Shown piece by piece: positions 55,585 through 63,815 of a stretch of 64,000 bases of DNA; positions within the stretch are counted from its first letter, which is position 1; the number at the start of each line of letters is the position of its first letter. Below the pieces are notes generated by a model that did not search any database, was not told the DNA's origin, and saw only the letters and a list, made by a program, of their open reading frames with translations. A program made the position numbers and the translations under genes. The stretch covers positions 33,577-97,576 of the forward strand of contig JASGDY010000093.1 in assembly GCA_047606825.1 (NCBI GenBank), read 5' to 3'. Origin of the DNA: Rhizosphaericola sp047606825. Lineage in GTDB: Bacteria; Bacteroidota; Bacteroidia; Chitinophagales; Chitinophagaceae.

Positions 55585-56883
55585 TTAAATATTTGAAGTT
55601 TCGCCTTTCGTGTTGTTTTTGAAAAACACCATAAACAATATTGCCACAATACCTGCAATGACGGCAGGCACAACCCAGACATGCTGCCAAAAAATGCCGT
55701 ATTGCGCAATTCTCGCCGCAGTCTCCTCTGCCGTCAGACTTGCCCCAGCCTCCAATTTTGCAGGAGCCAACCCGCTGTAGTATTTGCTTACGTAACCTGC
55801 CACCCAAAAACCAATCAACTGTCCGACACCATACGTCGCCAATGTAATCAAACCCTGCGCAGAACTTTTATATTTTTCCCCGGCCTTGGAATCGGTATAT
55901 ATCTGTCCGGAAACAAAGAAAAAGTCATAACATATACCGTGCAGCGCAATGCCCAAAATCAATATAAATGCCAACTCGCCGGCATTGCCATACGCAAACA
56001 AAAGATAGCGCACAACCCATGCAAACATACCCGCCAATATCGTTTTCTTAAACCCAAAACGTTTAAAGAAAATAGGAATCATCAACAGGAACAAAGTTTC
56101 CGAAACTTGCCCTATCGCCATTTTACCAGTCACGTTTTCCATACCGATATTGGTGAAAAACGGATTGGCATGGGAATAATAGAATGCCAAGGGAATACAA
56201 ATCAGTATGGAAGAAAGGAAGAAAAGGAAGAAATTTTTGTCCGCCAGCAATTTCAAGGCATCCAAACCCAATATCTGGCTAAAACTCGCACCTTTCTCAC
56301 TTTTTTTAGGTGGCGTCTTAGGCAATGTAAAACTAAAAACACCCAGTATAAACGATGCGATTGCAGACATCAAAAAAGTATTGCGCAGCGTATCGTGCGC
56401 CAAGTTGTTGTCATTGTTGTCCCAATGGAAAACATAGCTAATCGCCAACCCTGCTATAATCCAGCCTATCGTTCCCCAAATACGAATAGACGAAAATTCC
56501 TTTTCCGGATTGTTCATCTGTCGAAAAGACACCGAATTGACCAAGGCAAGTGTCGGCATATACAAAATCATATAGCCCAGAACATAAGGATAAAAAACAC
56601 TTACATTTTCTGCCTTGAACATCAAAAACATCAGTATCGCGCCGACAATGTGGAGAATGCCCAATATCCTTTCCGCATTGAAAAATCGGTCGGCAATCAT
56701 TCCGATGATAAACGGCGCGATAATCGCACCATAAGACTGCGTGGAAAAAACATTGGCAATCTGAAACTCGTCGGCTTTCAGGTTGTTGCCCAAAAAAGTC
56801 CCCAGCGTGACGAACCACCCTCCCCAAATAAAAAATTCGAGGAACATCATCAATGACAGTTTAAATCTTGTAGTTGTATTCAT
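55585..56883 (-). CDS. Nucleoside:H+ symporter-family MFS transporter
   Basis: The 432-residue inner-membrane protein has 12 predicted helices and the NupG/XapB family style: LSLMMFLEFFIWGGWFVTLG at the N-terminus, FSTQSYGAIIAPFIIGMIADRFF, and SIRIWGTIGWIIAGL. A hydrophilic loop is between helices 6 and 7 (LPKTPPKKSEKGAS). Members of this family in Bacteroidota often sit in sugar clusters, so it probably imports the cluster's sugar product into the cytoplasm; nucleoside transport is the literature activity for E. coli NupG. It is translationally close (4 bases) to the hydroxypyruvate-isomerase-like gene. Confidence 0.9.
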   Translation of the reverse strand: MNTTTRFKLSLMMFLEFFIWGGWFVTLGTFLGNNLKADEFQIANVFSTQSYGAIIAPFIIGMIADRFFNAERILGILHIVGAILMFLMFKAENVSVFYPYVLGYMILYMPTLALVNSVSFRQMNNPEKEFSSIRIWGTIGWIIAGLAISYVFHWDNNDNNLAHDTLRNTFLMSAIASFILGVFSFTLPKTPPKKSEKGASFSQILGLDALKLLADKNFFLFFLSSILICIPLAFYYSHANPFFTNIGMENVTGKMAIGQVSETLFLLMIPIFFKRFGFKKTILAGMFAWVVRYLLFAYGNAGELAFILILGIALHGICYDFFFVSGQIYTDSKAGEKYKSSAQGLITLATYGVGQLIGFWVAGYVSKYYSGLAPAKLEAGASLTAEETAARIAQYGIFWQHVWVVPAVIAGIVAILFMVFFKNNTKGETSNI

Positions 56884-56961
56884 TCCGTTTTTTAAGTTTT
56901 ATAGGATAAGCGAAAAATTAAGTAAAAAGGTAAAAACAAAAAAGCCCAATACTAATATGTG

Positions 56962-57067
56962 TAATGAAAATAGGAGTACCTCTGCCACTAGCGCACACGC
57001 ACCGTGCGTGCTTTGGAATGCTGAGGCACACGCGACACGCGTGCGCCAGCGAGCACCGTTTTCATTA
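56962..57067. repeat. Intergenic palindromic patch
   Basis: TAATGAAAA (56962-56970) and TTTTCATTA (57059-57067) are exact inverted ends. Inside are a GC-rich hairpin (CACGCA 56996-57001, loop CCG, TGCGTG 57005-57010) and CG-rich dyads at 57027-57046. It lies between two minus-strand cluster genes. Confidence 0.5.
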
Positions 57068-57140
57068 TCTTCATTCGTATTCATTGCCTGATAACATTGA
57101 CTTTTTTTATCCAACAATAAGTAAAGCTAACCGCCGACAA

Positions 57141-58193
57141 CTAAATCCCCAAAATCTTCTTATCCTGTTGCGCATCTGAACCCGAGGACGCAAAATCGTC
57201 AAACACATGGTCGGTCACGCGGATGATATGTTCCTTGATGAACTGCACACCTTCACGCGCGCCGTCTTCCGGATGCTTCAATGCGCACTCCCATTCCAAA
57301 ACCGCCCAACCCGGAAAATCGTATTGTGCCATCTTGCTGAAAATCGCCTTGAAATCAACTTGTCCATCACCCAAAGAACGGAAACGCCCCGCACGGCCAA
57401 TCCAGCTTTGATAACCGCCGTAAACGCCTTGACGACCAGTCGGATTGAACTCCGCATCCTTGACATGGAACATCTTGATACGCTCGTGGTAGATGTCGAT
57501 ATGCTGCAAATAATCCAGACACTGCAACACGTAATGCGACGGATCAAACAAGATATTGGCACGCGCATGGTTGTTGACTTTTTCCAAAAACATCTCGTAG
57601 GTAATACCGTCGTGCAAGTCCTCGCCGGGATGCAGTTCATAACAGAGGTCGATACCATTTTCCTCGTACACGTCCAGTATGGGTCGCCAGCGTTTTGCCA
57701 GTTCGGAAAACGCCTCGTCCACCAATCCCGCAGGTCGCTGCGGCCAAGGATACACAAAAGGCCAAGCAAAAGCACCGCTAAAGGTCACGCTCGCCTGCAA
57801 ACCCATGTTTTTCGAGGCCTGCGCTGCGTATTTGACCTGCTGCACCGCCCATTCCTGGCGGGCTTTGGGATTGCCATGCAGCTCCTTCGGCGCAAATCCG
57901 TCAAACAAAACGTCGTAGGTGGGGTGCACGGCGACCAATTGTCCCTGCGTATGTGTGGAAAGTTCGGTTATTTCTACGCCGTTTTCACGGGCAATACCGA
58001 CGACCTCGTCTGCATAGTCCTTGCTTTCGGCAGCTTTTTTCAAGTCGATGAAACGAGGGTCGCCAGTAGGAACCTGTAAACCTTTGTAGCCCAGCCCGCT
58101 CGACCATTTGGCGATATTAGGCAAGCTGTTGAATGGTTCTTTGTCTCCAATAAACTGTGCTATGAATATGGCTGGACCTTTGATTGTTTTCAT
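57141..58193 (-). CDS. TIM-barrel sugar isomerase/epimerase, cytoplasmic
   Basis: The 350-residue product has no signal peptide and starts MKTIKGPAIFIAQFIGDKEP. TIM-barrel metal blocks are visible: LCYELHPGEDLHDG (Glu, His), ANILFDPSHYVLQ (Asp, His), KMFHVKDAEF (His, Asp) and WAVLEWECALK (Glu). This set fits the sugar phosphate isomerase/epimerase family in Bacteroidota sugar clusters. Being cytoplasmic, it probably acts after import by the transporter encoded downstream. Repeat elements flank it on both sides (56962-57067 and 58236-58327). Confidence 0.9.
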   Translation of the reverse strand: MKTIKGPAIFIAQFIGDKEPFNSLPNIAKWSSGLGYKGLQVPTGDPRFIDLKKAAESKDYADEVVGIARENGVEITELSTHTQGQLVAVHPTYDVLFDGFAPKELHGNPKARQEWAVQQVKYAAQASKNMGLQASVTFSGAFAWPFVYPWPQRPAGLVDEAFSELAKRWRPILDVYEENGIDLCYELHPGEDLHDGITYEMFLEKVNNHARANILFDPSHYVLQCLDYLQHIDIYHERIKMFHVKDAEFNPTGRQGVYGGYQSWIGRAGRFRSLGDGQVDFKAIFSKMAQYDFPGWAVLEWECALKHPEDGAREGVQFIKEHIIRVTDHVFDDFASSGSDAQQDKKILGI

Positions 58194-58235
58194 ATTTTTT
58201 TAAAGTAAAAAGTTCAAATATACCATGAAGAAAAT

Positions 58236-58327
58236 GAACACCTCAGCCGTCATTCCCGCGTAGGGGGGAATCTCAAGCATCATGTATCAGATTTCCCGCC
58301 TACGCGGGAATGACGGTTGAGGTGTTC
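58236..58327. repeat. dRS3-like intergenic inverted repeat, copy 2
   Basis: Arms 58236-58273 and 58289-58327 are near-perfect inverted repeats (GAACACCTC ends, CCGTCATTCCCGCGTAGG core). The core and one flank (GGTGTTCATTTTC) are shared with the copy at 53487-53562. Confidence 0.8.
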
Positions 58328-58376
58328 GTTATATATTCATGTTCAAACCATAGCAACCGTTAAAAAGCGTTTTGCC

Positions 58377-59531
58377 TCACATCTCAAACTTCGTCCACTT
58401 CTGGCTGTCTTGGTTGGAACGGATGACGTTTTCGATGAACGCCATGCCGTGGATACCTTCATTGACGGACGGATAATCCGGTTGCACACCGTTCAAATCT
58501 TCTCCACGTATATCCAATACAAAATTGCGGTAATGGTTGGCAAATGCTTCCAGATAACCTTCGGGATGCCCCGCCGGCGTGCGGCAGTTGTTGGCAGCAA
58601 TCGGTGCCAGACCAATATTGCCCGAACCGGCCCTAAGGATTTCCGCTGGTTTGTCCGTCCACTTGACGATTAAGGTATTGGGTTCCATTTGACGCCATTC
58701 CAGTCCACCTTTTTCGCCATAGATACGGAGCGTAAGGTTGTTCTCCTCTCCTGCCGCGACCTGCGTCGCCGCGAGAAGTCCGGTCGCACCGTTGTTGAAT
58801 TTCAACAAAACCATGCCGTCGTCGTCCAACTGTCGGCCTTCCACGACGGTGTTTAGCATGGCGCAGAGTTCGGTCGTTTTCAAACCAGAAACGTATTCCG
58901 CCAAGTTGATAGCATGCGTTCCGATGTCGCCCATGCAACCGCTCGGTCCCGAACGTTTAGGGTCGGTACGCCAGGCGGCCTGTGCGTTGCCGTCCTTTTC
59001 GGACGGTTGGCTTAGCCAGCCTTGGATATATTCGACGTAGAGTTTCCGGATAGTGCCGAGTTGGTTGTTTTTGATGATTTCGCGCGCCTGTTTGACCATT
59101 GGGTAACCAGTGTACGTGTAGGTCAACAACAGCTTGAGACCTGTTTCTTCCAGTTTGGCTTTCAACTGCAAGGCCTCGTCCAGACTGAAAGTAATCGGCT
59201 TGTCAACAGCAACGTGGAAACCATGTTCCAACGCCAGCATTGCTGGACCGAAATGCGCAAAATTAGGCGTGACGATACTCACAAAATCCATGCGTTCTTC
59301 TGCGGGCAGTCTGACCTCGCCCAATATCATTTCCTCGTAGGAATTGTAAATCCTGTTTTCGGGGAGAAACAACAATTGACCGCTTTGTTGCGCGACTTCC
59401 GCACGTGAACTCAACGCGCCGCAAACCAGCTCTATCTGTCCGTCCATATTGGCGGCGATACGATGTACGGCTCCGATGAAAGAACCGATACCGCCGCCTA
59501 TCATTCCCATTCTGAGTTTTCTTTTTTCCAT
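58377..59531 (-). CDS. Gfo/Idh/MocA-family oxidoreductase, cytoplasmic
   Basis: An NAD(P)-dependent sugar or cyclitol dehydrogenase of 384 residues. The Rossmann motif GMIGGGIGSFIGAVHR is at residues 9-24, the nucleotide-fold end VDKPITFSLDEA holds the Lys of the usual EKP motif (Asp replaces Glu), and GDIGTHAINLAEY carries the conserved His block. No signal peptide. In this cluster it could reduce or oxidise a 3-keto-sugar after uptake. It is followed by the cytoplasmic isomerase gene and preceded by the gluconate-dehydrogenase-subunit-3-like gene. Confidence 0.92.
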   Translation of the reverse strand: MEKRKLRMGMIGGGIGSFIGAVHRIAANMDGQIELVCGALSSRAEVAQQSGQLLFLPENRIYNSYEEMILGEVRLPAEERMDFVSIVTPNFAHFGPAMLALEHGFHVAVDKPITFSLDEALQLKAKLEETGLKLLLTYTYTGYPMVKQAREIIKNNQLGTIRKLYVEYIQGWLSQPSEKDGNAQAAWRTDPKRSGPSGCMGDIGTHAINLAEYVSGLKTTELCAMLNTVVEGRQLDDDGMVLLKFNNGATGLLAATQVAAGEENNLTLRIYGEKGGLEWRQMEPNTLIVKWTDKPAEILRAGSGNIGLAPIAANNCRTPAGHPEGYLEAFANHYRNFVLDIRGEDLNGVQPDYPSVNEGIHGMAFIENVIRSNQDSQKWTKFEM

Positions 59532-59621
59532 GCGTTTTTCTGTTAAACCTCACCACCAACCCCTCTCCCAAGTGAGAGGGGAAATGCGAAGTCCAACGTT
59601 TTTTACTTTTAACTTTTTAAC

Positions 59622-60257
59622 TTAACTAAGTGCCCACGCCTTGTCTCCTTTTTTGTAGGGATAATCACCGATATATTTTCCCGGGACAGGCAAATAGCGC
59701 AAAGCCTTTGTCGCTCCGGGTTCGGATGTGAAATAGCCGAGCAATGTCAACTGCTTTAGCAGCGTGAAATAATGGTTGGACGGTTGTTCCAATTTTTCCG
59801 TCTTGACGTCCTGGGTACTTTTTTCGACTATCGGAGCCTTGTCCTTGGCGGCTTTTTTCTTGGCAAATTCTTTTTGTTCTTTGTCGAGGTTGACGAGCAA
59901 CTGCGTCCTTTGTTCGGGCGTCGCTTCGACAAAGGATTTTTTGAACTGCGTCTCAGACAGTTCGTTGATTTTTTTCAGACCGTCGATAAAGATTTTTTGA
60001 TTTTCCGGGTTGTAGCAATCGCGCACCATCACCGCCATGAAAGCACCGACTTTGGCGTCTTTGGCACCGGGCGTATTGGTTTTTGGTAAAATCGTTTCAG
60101 CGATTTCGTCCATATAAGCGGTCTGTTCTGGTTTGAACAGGTCTTCCACATTACCAGCGGAAGGGTTTTGTTTACAACCGGTAAGGAACAGCTCGCCACC
60201 AACGACGGAACCGCCAACCAATAAAGCTACACTTCTCAGGGCACTTCTTCTATCCAT
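59622..60257 (-). CDS. Gluconate 2-dehydrogenase subunit 3 family protein, Tat-exported
   Basis: The small partner of exported GMC-type sugar dehydrogenases. The 211-residue product starts MDRRSALRSVALLVGG, a twin-arginine signal, and has a Cys in FLTGCKQ that could be a lipobox. The family block YMDEIAETILPKTNTPGAKDA is split here into YMDEIAETILP and TNTPGAKDAKVG; then comes VMVRDCYNPENQKIF, a Lys/Glu-rich insertion (about 125-150) and HYFTLLKQLTLLGYFTSEPG. Such subunits are needed for maturation or export of the FAD subunit, which is encoded directly upstream (60378-62057). Confidence 0.92.
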   Translation of the reverse strand: MDRRSALRSVALLVGGSVVGGELFLTGCKQNPSAGNVEDLFKPEQTAYMDEIAETILPKTNTPGAKDAKVGAFMAVMVRDCYNPENQKIFIDGLKKINELSETQFKKSFVEATPEQRTQLLVNLDKEQKEFAKKKAAKDKAPIVEKSTQDVKTEKLEQPSNHYFTLLKQLTLLGYFTSEPGATKALRYLPVPGKYIGDYPYKKGDKAWALS

Positions 60258-60342
60258 CATACAATAGATTTATGAATTAAGAATCAAAATAGTTGGAAGT
60301 AGAAAATTGAAAGTTGTTGAACTACTGTCCACGGACAACCGA

Positions 60343-60374
60343 TTTTCAAATTTTCAAATCCTCAAATTTTCAAA
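60343..60374. repeat. Octamer tandem repeat next to GMC gene stop
   Basis: Four 8-base units: TTTTCAAA, TTTTCAAA, TCCTCAAA, TTTTCAAA. They end 3 bases before the stop codon of the minus-strand GMC gene and share the CAAATTNT pattern with 54670-54693. Confidence 0.65.
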
Positions 60375-60377
60375 TTA

Positions 60378-62057
60378 TTATAAATTACCTTTTTTAAGTT
60401 CGCTAATGGCATGATCTGCCGCTCTTGCCGTCAACGCCATATAGGTCAAAGACGGGTTTTGGCAAGCGGAGGAAGTCATCGCCGCGCCGTCCGTGACAAA
60501 AACGTTCGGAGCGTCCCAGACTTGGTTAAATCCATTCAAAACGGAGGTCTTGGGGTCACGCCCCATCCTGGCCGTCCCCATTTCATGGATTCCCATTCCC
60601 AACACGGCGTCATTGTTGTAAGAGGTTATGTTCTTGACACCGGCGGCTTCAAGCATTTCCTTGGCATCGTTTTCCATGTCCTTGCGCATCTTGATTTCAT
60701 TGTCACGCACAACGGCGTTGACGGAAAGGACAGGAAGTCCCCATTTGTCTTTTTTGTCTTTGTCCAGACGCACATAATTGTCATGGTAAGGCAATGTCTC
60801 ACCAAAGCCGCCAAGTCCCATCTTCCAAGCTCCAGGCTCAGACAAGGCATCCTTGAATGCGCCACCGATGTTCATTTCGGCGATTTCACGGCTCCAACCT
60901 TCGCGGCTCGCGCCTCCCTGATATCCGAAACCACGAATGTAGTCGCGCTTTTCGCCGTTGAGGTTGCGGTAACGTGGAATATAGATACCGTTGGCACGAC
61001 GTCCGAAATAATATTTGTCTTCGTAGCCTTCGACAATTCCAGACGCTCCCACACGCAAATGGTGGTCCATAAGGTTGTGCCCTAGCTCGCCGCTGCTGCT
61101 GCCCAGTCCGTCGGGCCAGATATCGGTGGCAGAGTTGAGCAACACCCAGGCACTGTTGAGCGTAGAGGCATTGAGGAAAATGATTTTTGCGTAATACTCA
61201 TAGGTTTTGTTGGTTTCCGCATCCAAGATTTCAACACCCTTTGCCTTTTTGGTGTCTTTGTCGTAGAGGATTTTGGTAACGATGCTCCAGGGACGCAAAG
61301 TCAGGTTGCCGGTCTTCATTGCAGCCGGCAAAGTGGAGGACTGTGTGCTGAAATAGCCACCAAACGGGCAGCCAAGCCAGCATTTGTTGCGGTACTGGCA
61401 GTTGGTACGCCCTTCCATCGGAACCGTAATGTTGGCGGTACGCCCGATAATCATGTGACGGTTACCTTTATAATATTCCTTGATGCGCTTTGCAACGTCT
61501 TTTTCCACCACGTTCATCTCCATGGCAGGCTGGTAGTCGCCGTCGGGGAGGATATCGATACCATCCCTGTTACCAGAAATACCTGCAAATTTTTCGGCGT
61601 AGCTATACCACGGTGCAAGATCGGCGTAGCGGATGGGCCAGTCCACGGCAATGCTGTCTTTTAGGTTGGCTTCAAAGTCGGTGTCATGCAGACGGTAGGA
61701 CTGTCTGCCCCACATCAGGGAACGGCCACCGACATGGTAGCCACGGAACCAGTCAAAAGGTTTTTCCTCGACATAAGGGGATTCTTTTTCATTGACCCAA
61801 TAGTCCAGATTGGTCTCCTGCAAAGGATAGTCCCTTTTGAGTACGGGATAGTCCTGAATCATTTTTTGGGTACGGCCGCCACGGTGTTCAAATTCCCAGG
61901 GAGGAGTGTTGGCGGTTTTGTAGTCCTTGACGTGTTCGATGTTACGTCCGCGTTCGAGCATCAGGGTTTTCAGTCCTTTTTCTGTGAGTTCTTTTGCCGC
62001 CCATCCTCCGGAAATACCCGATCCGATGACAATGGCGTCAAATGTGTTGTTTGCCAT
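60378..62057 (-). CDS. GMC-family FAD oxidoreductase, glucoside 3-dehydrogenase-like
   Basis: The FAD-containing catalytic subunit of a sugar dehydrogenase. The 559-residue product has the FAD motif VIGSGISGGWAAKEL at about 10-24, LERGRNIEHV, GGRSLMWGRQSYR, and the C-terminal GMC active-site region with IHEMGTARMG (catalytic His) and SACQNPSLTYMALTAR (catalytic Asn). It has no signal of its own, so it is probably carried out by the Tat-signalled subunit-3 protein encoded next. This pairing is that of glucoside 3-dehydrogenases and gluconate 2-dehydrogenases; with DUF1080 proteins in the cluster, 3-oxidation is the better guess. Confidence 0.92.
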   Translation of the reverse strand: MANNTFDAIVIGSGISGGWAAKELTEKGLKTLMLERGRNIEHVKDYKTANTPPWEFEHRGGRTQKMIQDYPVLKRDYPLQETNLDYWVNEKESPYVEEKPFDWFRGYHVGGRSLMWGRQSYRLHDTDFEANLKDSIAVDWPIRYADLAPWYSYAEKFAGISGNRDGIDILPDGDYQPAMEMNVVEKDVAKRIKEYYKGNRHMIIGRTANITVPMEGRTNCQYRNKCWLGCPFGGYFSTQSSTLPAAMKTGNLTLRPWSIVTKILYDKDTKKAKGVEILDAETNKTYEYYAKIIFLNASTLNSAWVLLNSATDIWPDGLGSSSGELGHNLMDHHLRVGASGIVEGYEDKYYFGRRANGIYIPRYRNLNGEKRDYIRGFGYQGGASREGWSREIAEMNIGGAFKDALSEPGAWKMGLGGFGETLPYHDNYVRLDKDKKDKWGLPVLSVNAVVRDNEIKMRKDMENDAKEMLEAAGVKNITSYNNDAVLGMGIHEMGTARMGRDPKTSVLNGFNQVWDAPNVFVTDGAAMTSSACQNPSLTYMALTARAADHAISELKKGNL

Positions 62058-62345
62058 AAGAAATAAAGTTTTTGTAAAAGTATTTTCTGTGCTTATAATT
62101 TATGCAATGCCTCAGTACATACGATTCTGAATACATTAACAAACAATCGTTAAAGCACTCAAATATAGATTTTCTTTTATAAAAATGACATTATTCTGAC
62201 TTATTTTTTTCCTGTCTACAATAGCACAAATAAAAAAATAATAGTTACAATACATTTTATTTGAAAAGTATTTGATACTTTGGCGAAACGATTGTGCTTT
62301 TTTATATTGAAATTTGCCATACACCACTAATTAAAATCTTACTGA
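62058..62345. promoter_or_regulatory. Divergent promoter region of the sugar-oxidation cluster
   Basis: This AT-rich 288-base stretch separates the divergent GMC and Gfo/Idh genes. On the minus strand TATATTTG (62160-62167) is a -7 box for the GMC operon. On the plus strand ATACTTTGG (about 62275) is a near match for the other gene. ACAATCGTT (62143-62151) and AACGATTGT (62286-62294) form a widely spaced inverted pair flanking the promoters. Confidence 0.45.
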
Positions 62346-63815
62346 ATGAAATCAAAACAGTCTTTGGACAAAGGAATGGATGCTTCAAGGCGTTCTTTTA
62401 TCCGCAATTCAGCGTTGACGCTTGCCGGATTTTACATTGTTCCACGCCATGTGCTGGGTGGCAGGGGCTATGTAGCCCCAAGTGATAAACTGTTGATTGC
62501 CGGGATTGGTGCGGGCGGCAAGGGCGGCGACGACATCCGCCATTTCGCCAAAAGCCCAAGAGCGGAGATTGCTTTCCTCTGCGACGTGGACGACGTGCGT
62601 GCCAAGGAAAACGTGACGCTCTTCCCCAAAGCCAAGTATTACCACGACTGGCGTGAACTGCTGGACAAGGAAGGGAAAAACTTTGATGCCGTCTCCGTCG
62701 GTACACCAGACCACAACCACGCCATCATTGCGTTCAACGCGATGCAGCTAAAAAAACATGTCTATGTCCAAAAACCTTTGACACACGACATCTATGAAGC
62801 AAGGATACTGGGAGATGCCACCAAAAAATATAAGGTCGTCAGCCAGATGGGCGACCAAGGTTCCTCGGGTGACGGCGTAAGGCTGATGCGCGAATGGTAC
62901 GATGCCGGGCTTATCGGCGAAGTACATACCGTAGACGTATGGACCAACCGCCCGGTATGGCCGCAAGGCATTGCGTGGCCCAAAACATCGGCGCAAGTCC
63001 CTTCCACTCTGCAATGGGATCTGTGGCTGGGAACGGCGCCCAAAAAAGATTATATCCAGAACCTTGTACCGTTCAATTGGCGCGGCTGGTGGGATTATGG
63101 CACAGGAGCATTGGGGGACATGGGCTGCCATCTGGTCGGTCCCGTATTCAAAGTGTTGGAGCCGGGATTCCCGACAGATGTAAGCTGTAGCGTCTCCACG
63201 CTCTATGGCGGCGAGTTCAGGGAAGATTATCTGCCGGATGCCGGTCCAGTATCGTCTTCCGTACATTTCCACTATAAAACCAAGTCCGGCAAAACATTGA
63301 AAATGAACTGGATGGACGGTGGCATCAAACCGGAAAAACCGGAACTGATGCCGGCAGATGCCAAAATAGAAGCCAACGGTGTCATCTTCCACGGTTCCAA
63401 AGGTCTAATGGTGTGCGATGTATATGGTGCCGCACCCAAACTGTACCCACTTTCACTGAACGAACAAGCGCTGGCTGTACCCAAAAAGCTGGCACGCGTC
63501 GTCGACGGTCCGGAAGGGCATTACACGCAATGGGTAGACGCCTGCCTCGCAGGCTACAACAAAGGCACTAAAATGCTGTCTTCCCCATTTGAAAGCTATG
63601 CCGTCCCGTTGACGGAAAGTATATTGATGGGCAATCTTGCCATCAGAAGCTTCAACTACCGCCAACAGAGAGTCAATGCCAACGGCTTTGATTTTCCGGC
63701 AAGGGGACTGACGCTGGACTGGGACGCTGCCAACATGAAAGTAACCAACTTTGAGCTTGCCAACCAATATGTCAAGCGGACTTACAGAGAAGGTTGGAAA
63801 GATTTGAGCTTCTAG
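62346..63815 (+). CDS. Gfo/Idh/MocA-family oxidoreductase, Tat-exported
   Basis: The 489-residue product carries a twin-arginine signal (DASRRSFIRNSALTLAGF), a Rossmann motif GIGAGGKGGDDIRHF, and the block VYVQKPLTHDIYEA in which Gln replaces the usual Glu of EKP. The C-terminal half has the Gfo/Idh substrate domain with WDYGTGALGDMGCHL. Exported members of this family in Bacteroidota keep a tightly bound NAD(H) and act on glycosides, including 3-keto-glycoside chemistry. An internal ATG at 62376 (MDASRRSF) is an equally likely start. It is divergent from the GMC operon. Its stop codon is overlapped by the left arm of the palindrome at 63814-64000. Confidence 0.93.
   Translation: MKSKQSLDKGMDASRRSFIRNSALTLAGFYIVPRHVLGGRGYVAPSDKLLIAGIGAGGKGGDDIRHFAKSPRAEIAFLCDVDDVRAKENVTLFPKAKYYHDWRELLDKEGKNFDAVSVGTPDHNHAIIAFNAMQLKKHVYVQKPLTHDIYEARILGDATKKYKVVSQMGDQGSSGDGVRLMREWYDAGLIGEVHTVDVWTNRPVWPQGIAWPKTSAQVPSTLQWDLWLGTAPKKDYIQNLVPFNWRGWWDYGTGALGDMGCHLVGPVFKVLEPGFPTDVSCSVSTLYGGEFREDYLPDAGPVSSSVHFHYKTKSGKTLKMNWMDGGIKPEKPELMPADAKIEANGVIFHGSKGLMVCDVYGAAPKLYPLSLNEQALAVPKKLARVVDGPEGHYTQWVDACLAGYNKGTKMLSSPFESYAVPLTESILMGNLAIRSFNYRQQRVNANGFDFPARGLTLDWDAANMKVTNFELANQYVKRTYREGWKDLSF

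Noticed and set aside
55681..56856. A 391-codon open frame opposite the MFS transporter gene
   Set aside because: Antisense shadow; its product is rich in Arg, Gln and His without any membrane or domain pattern.
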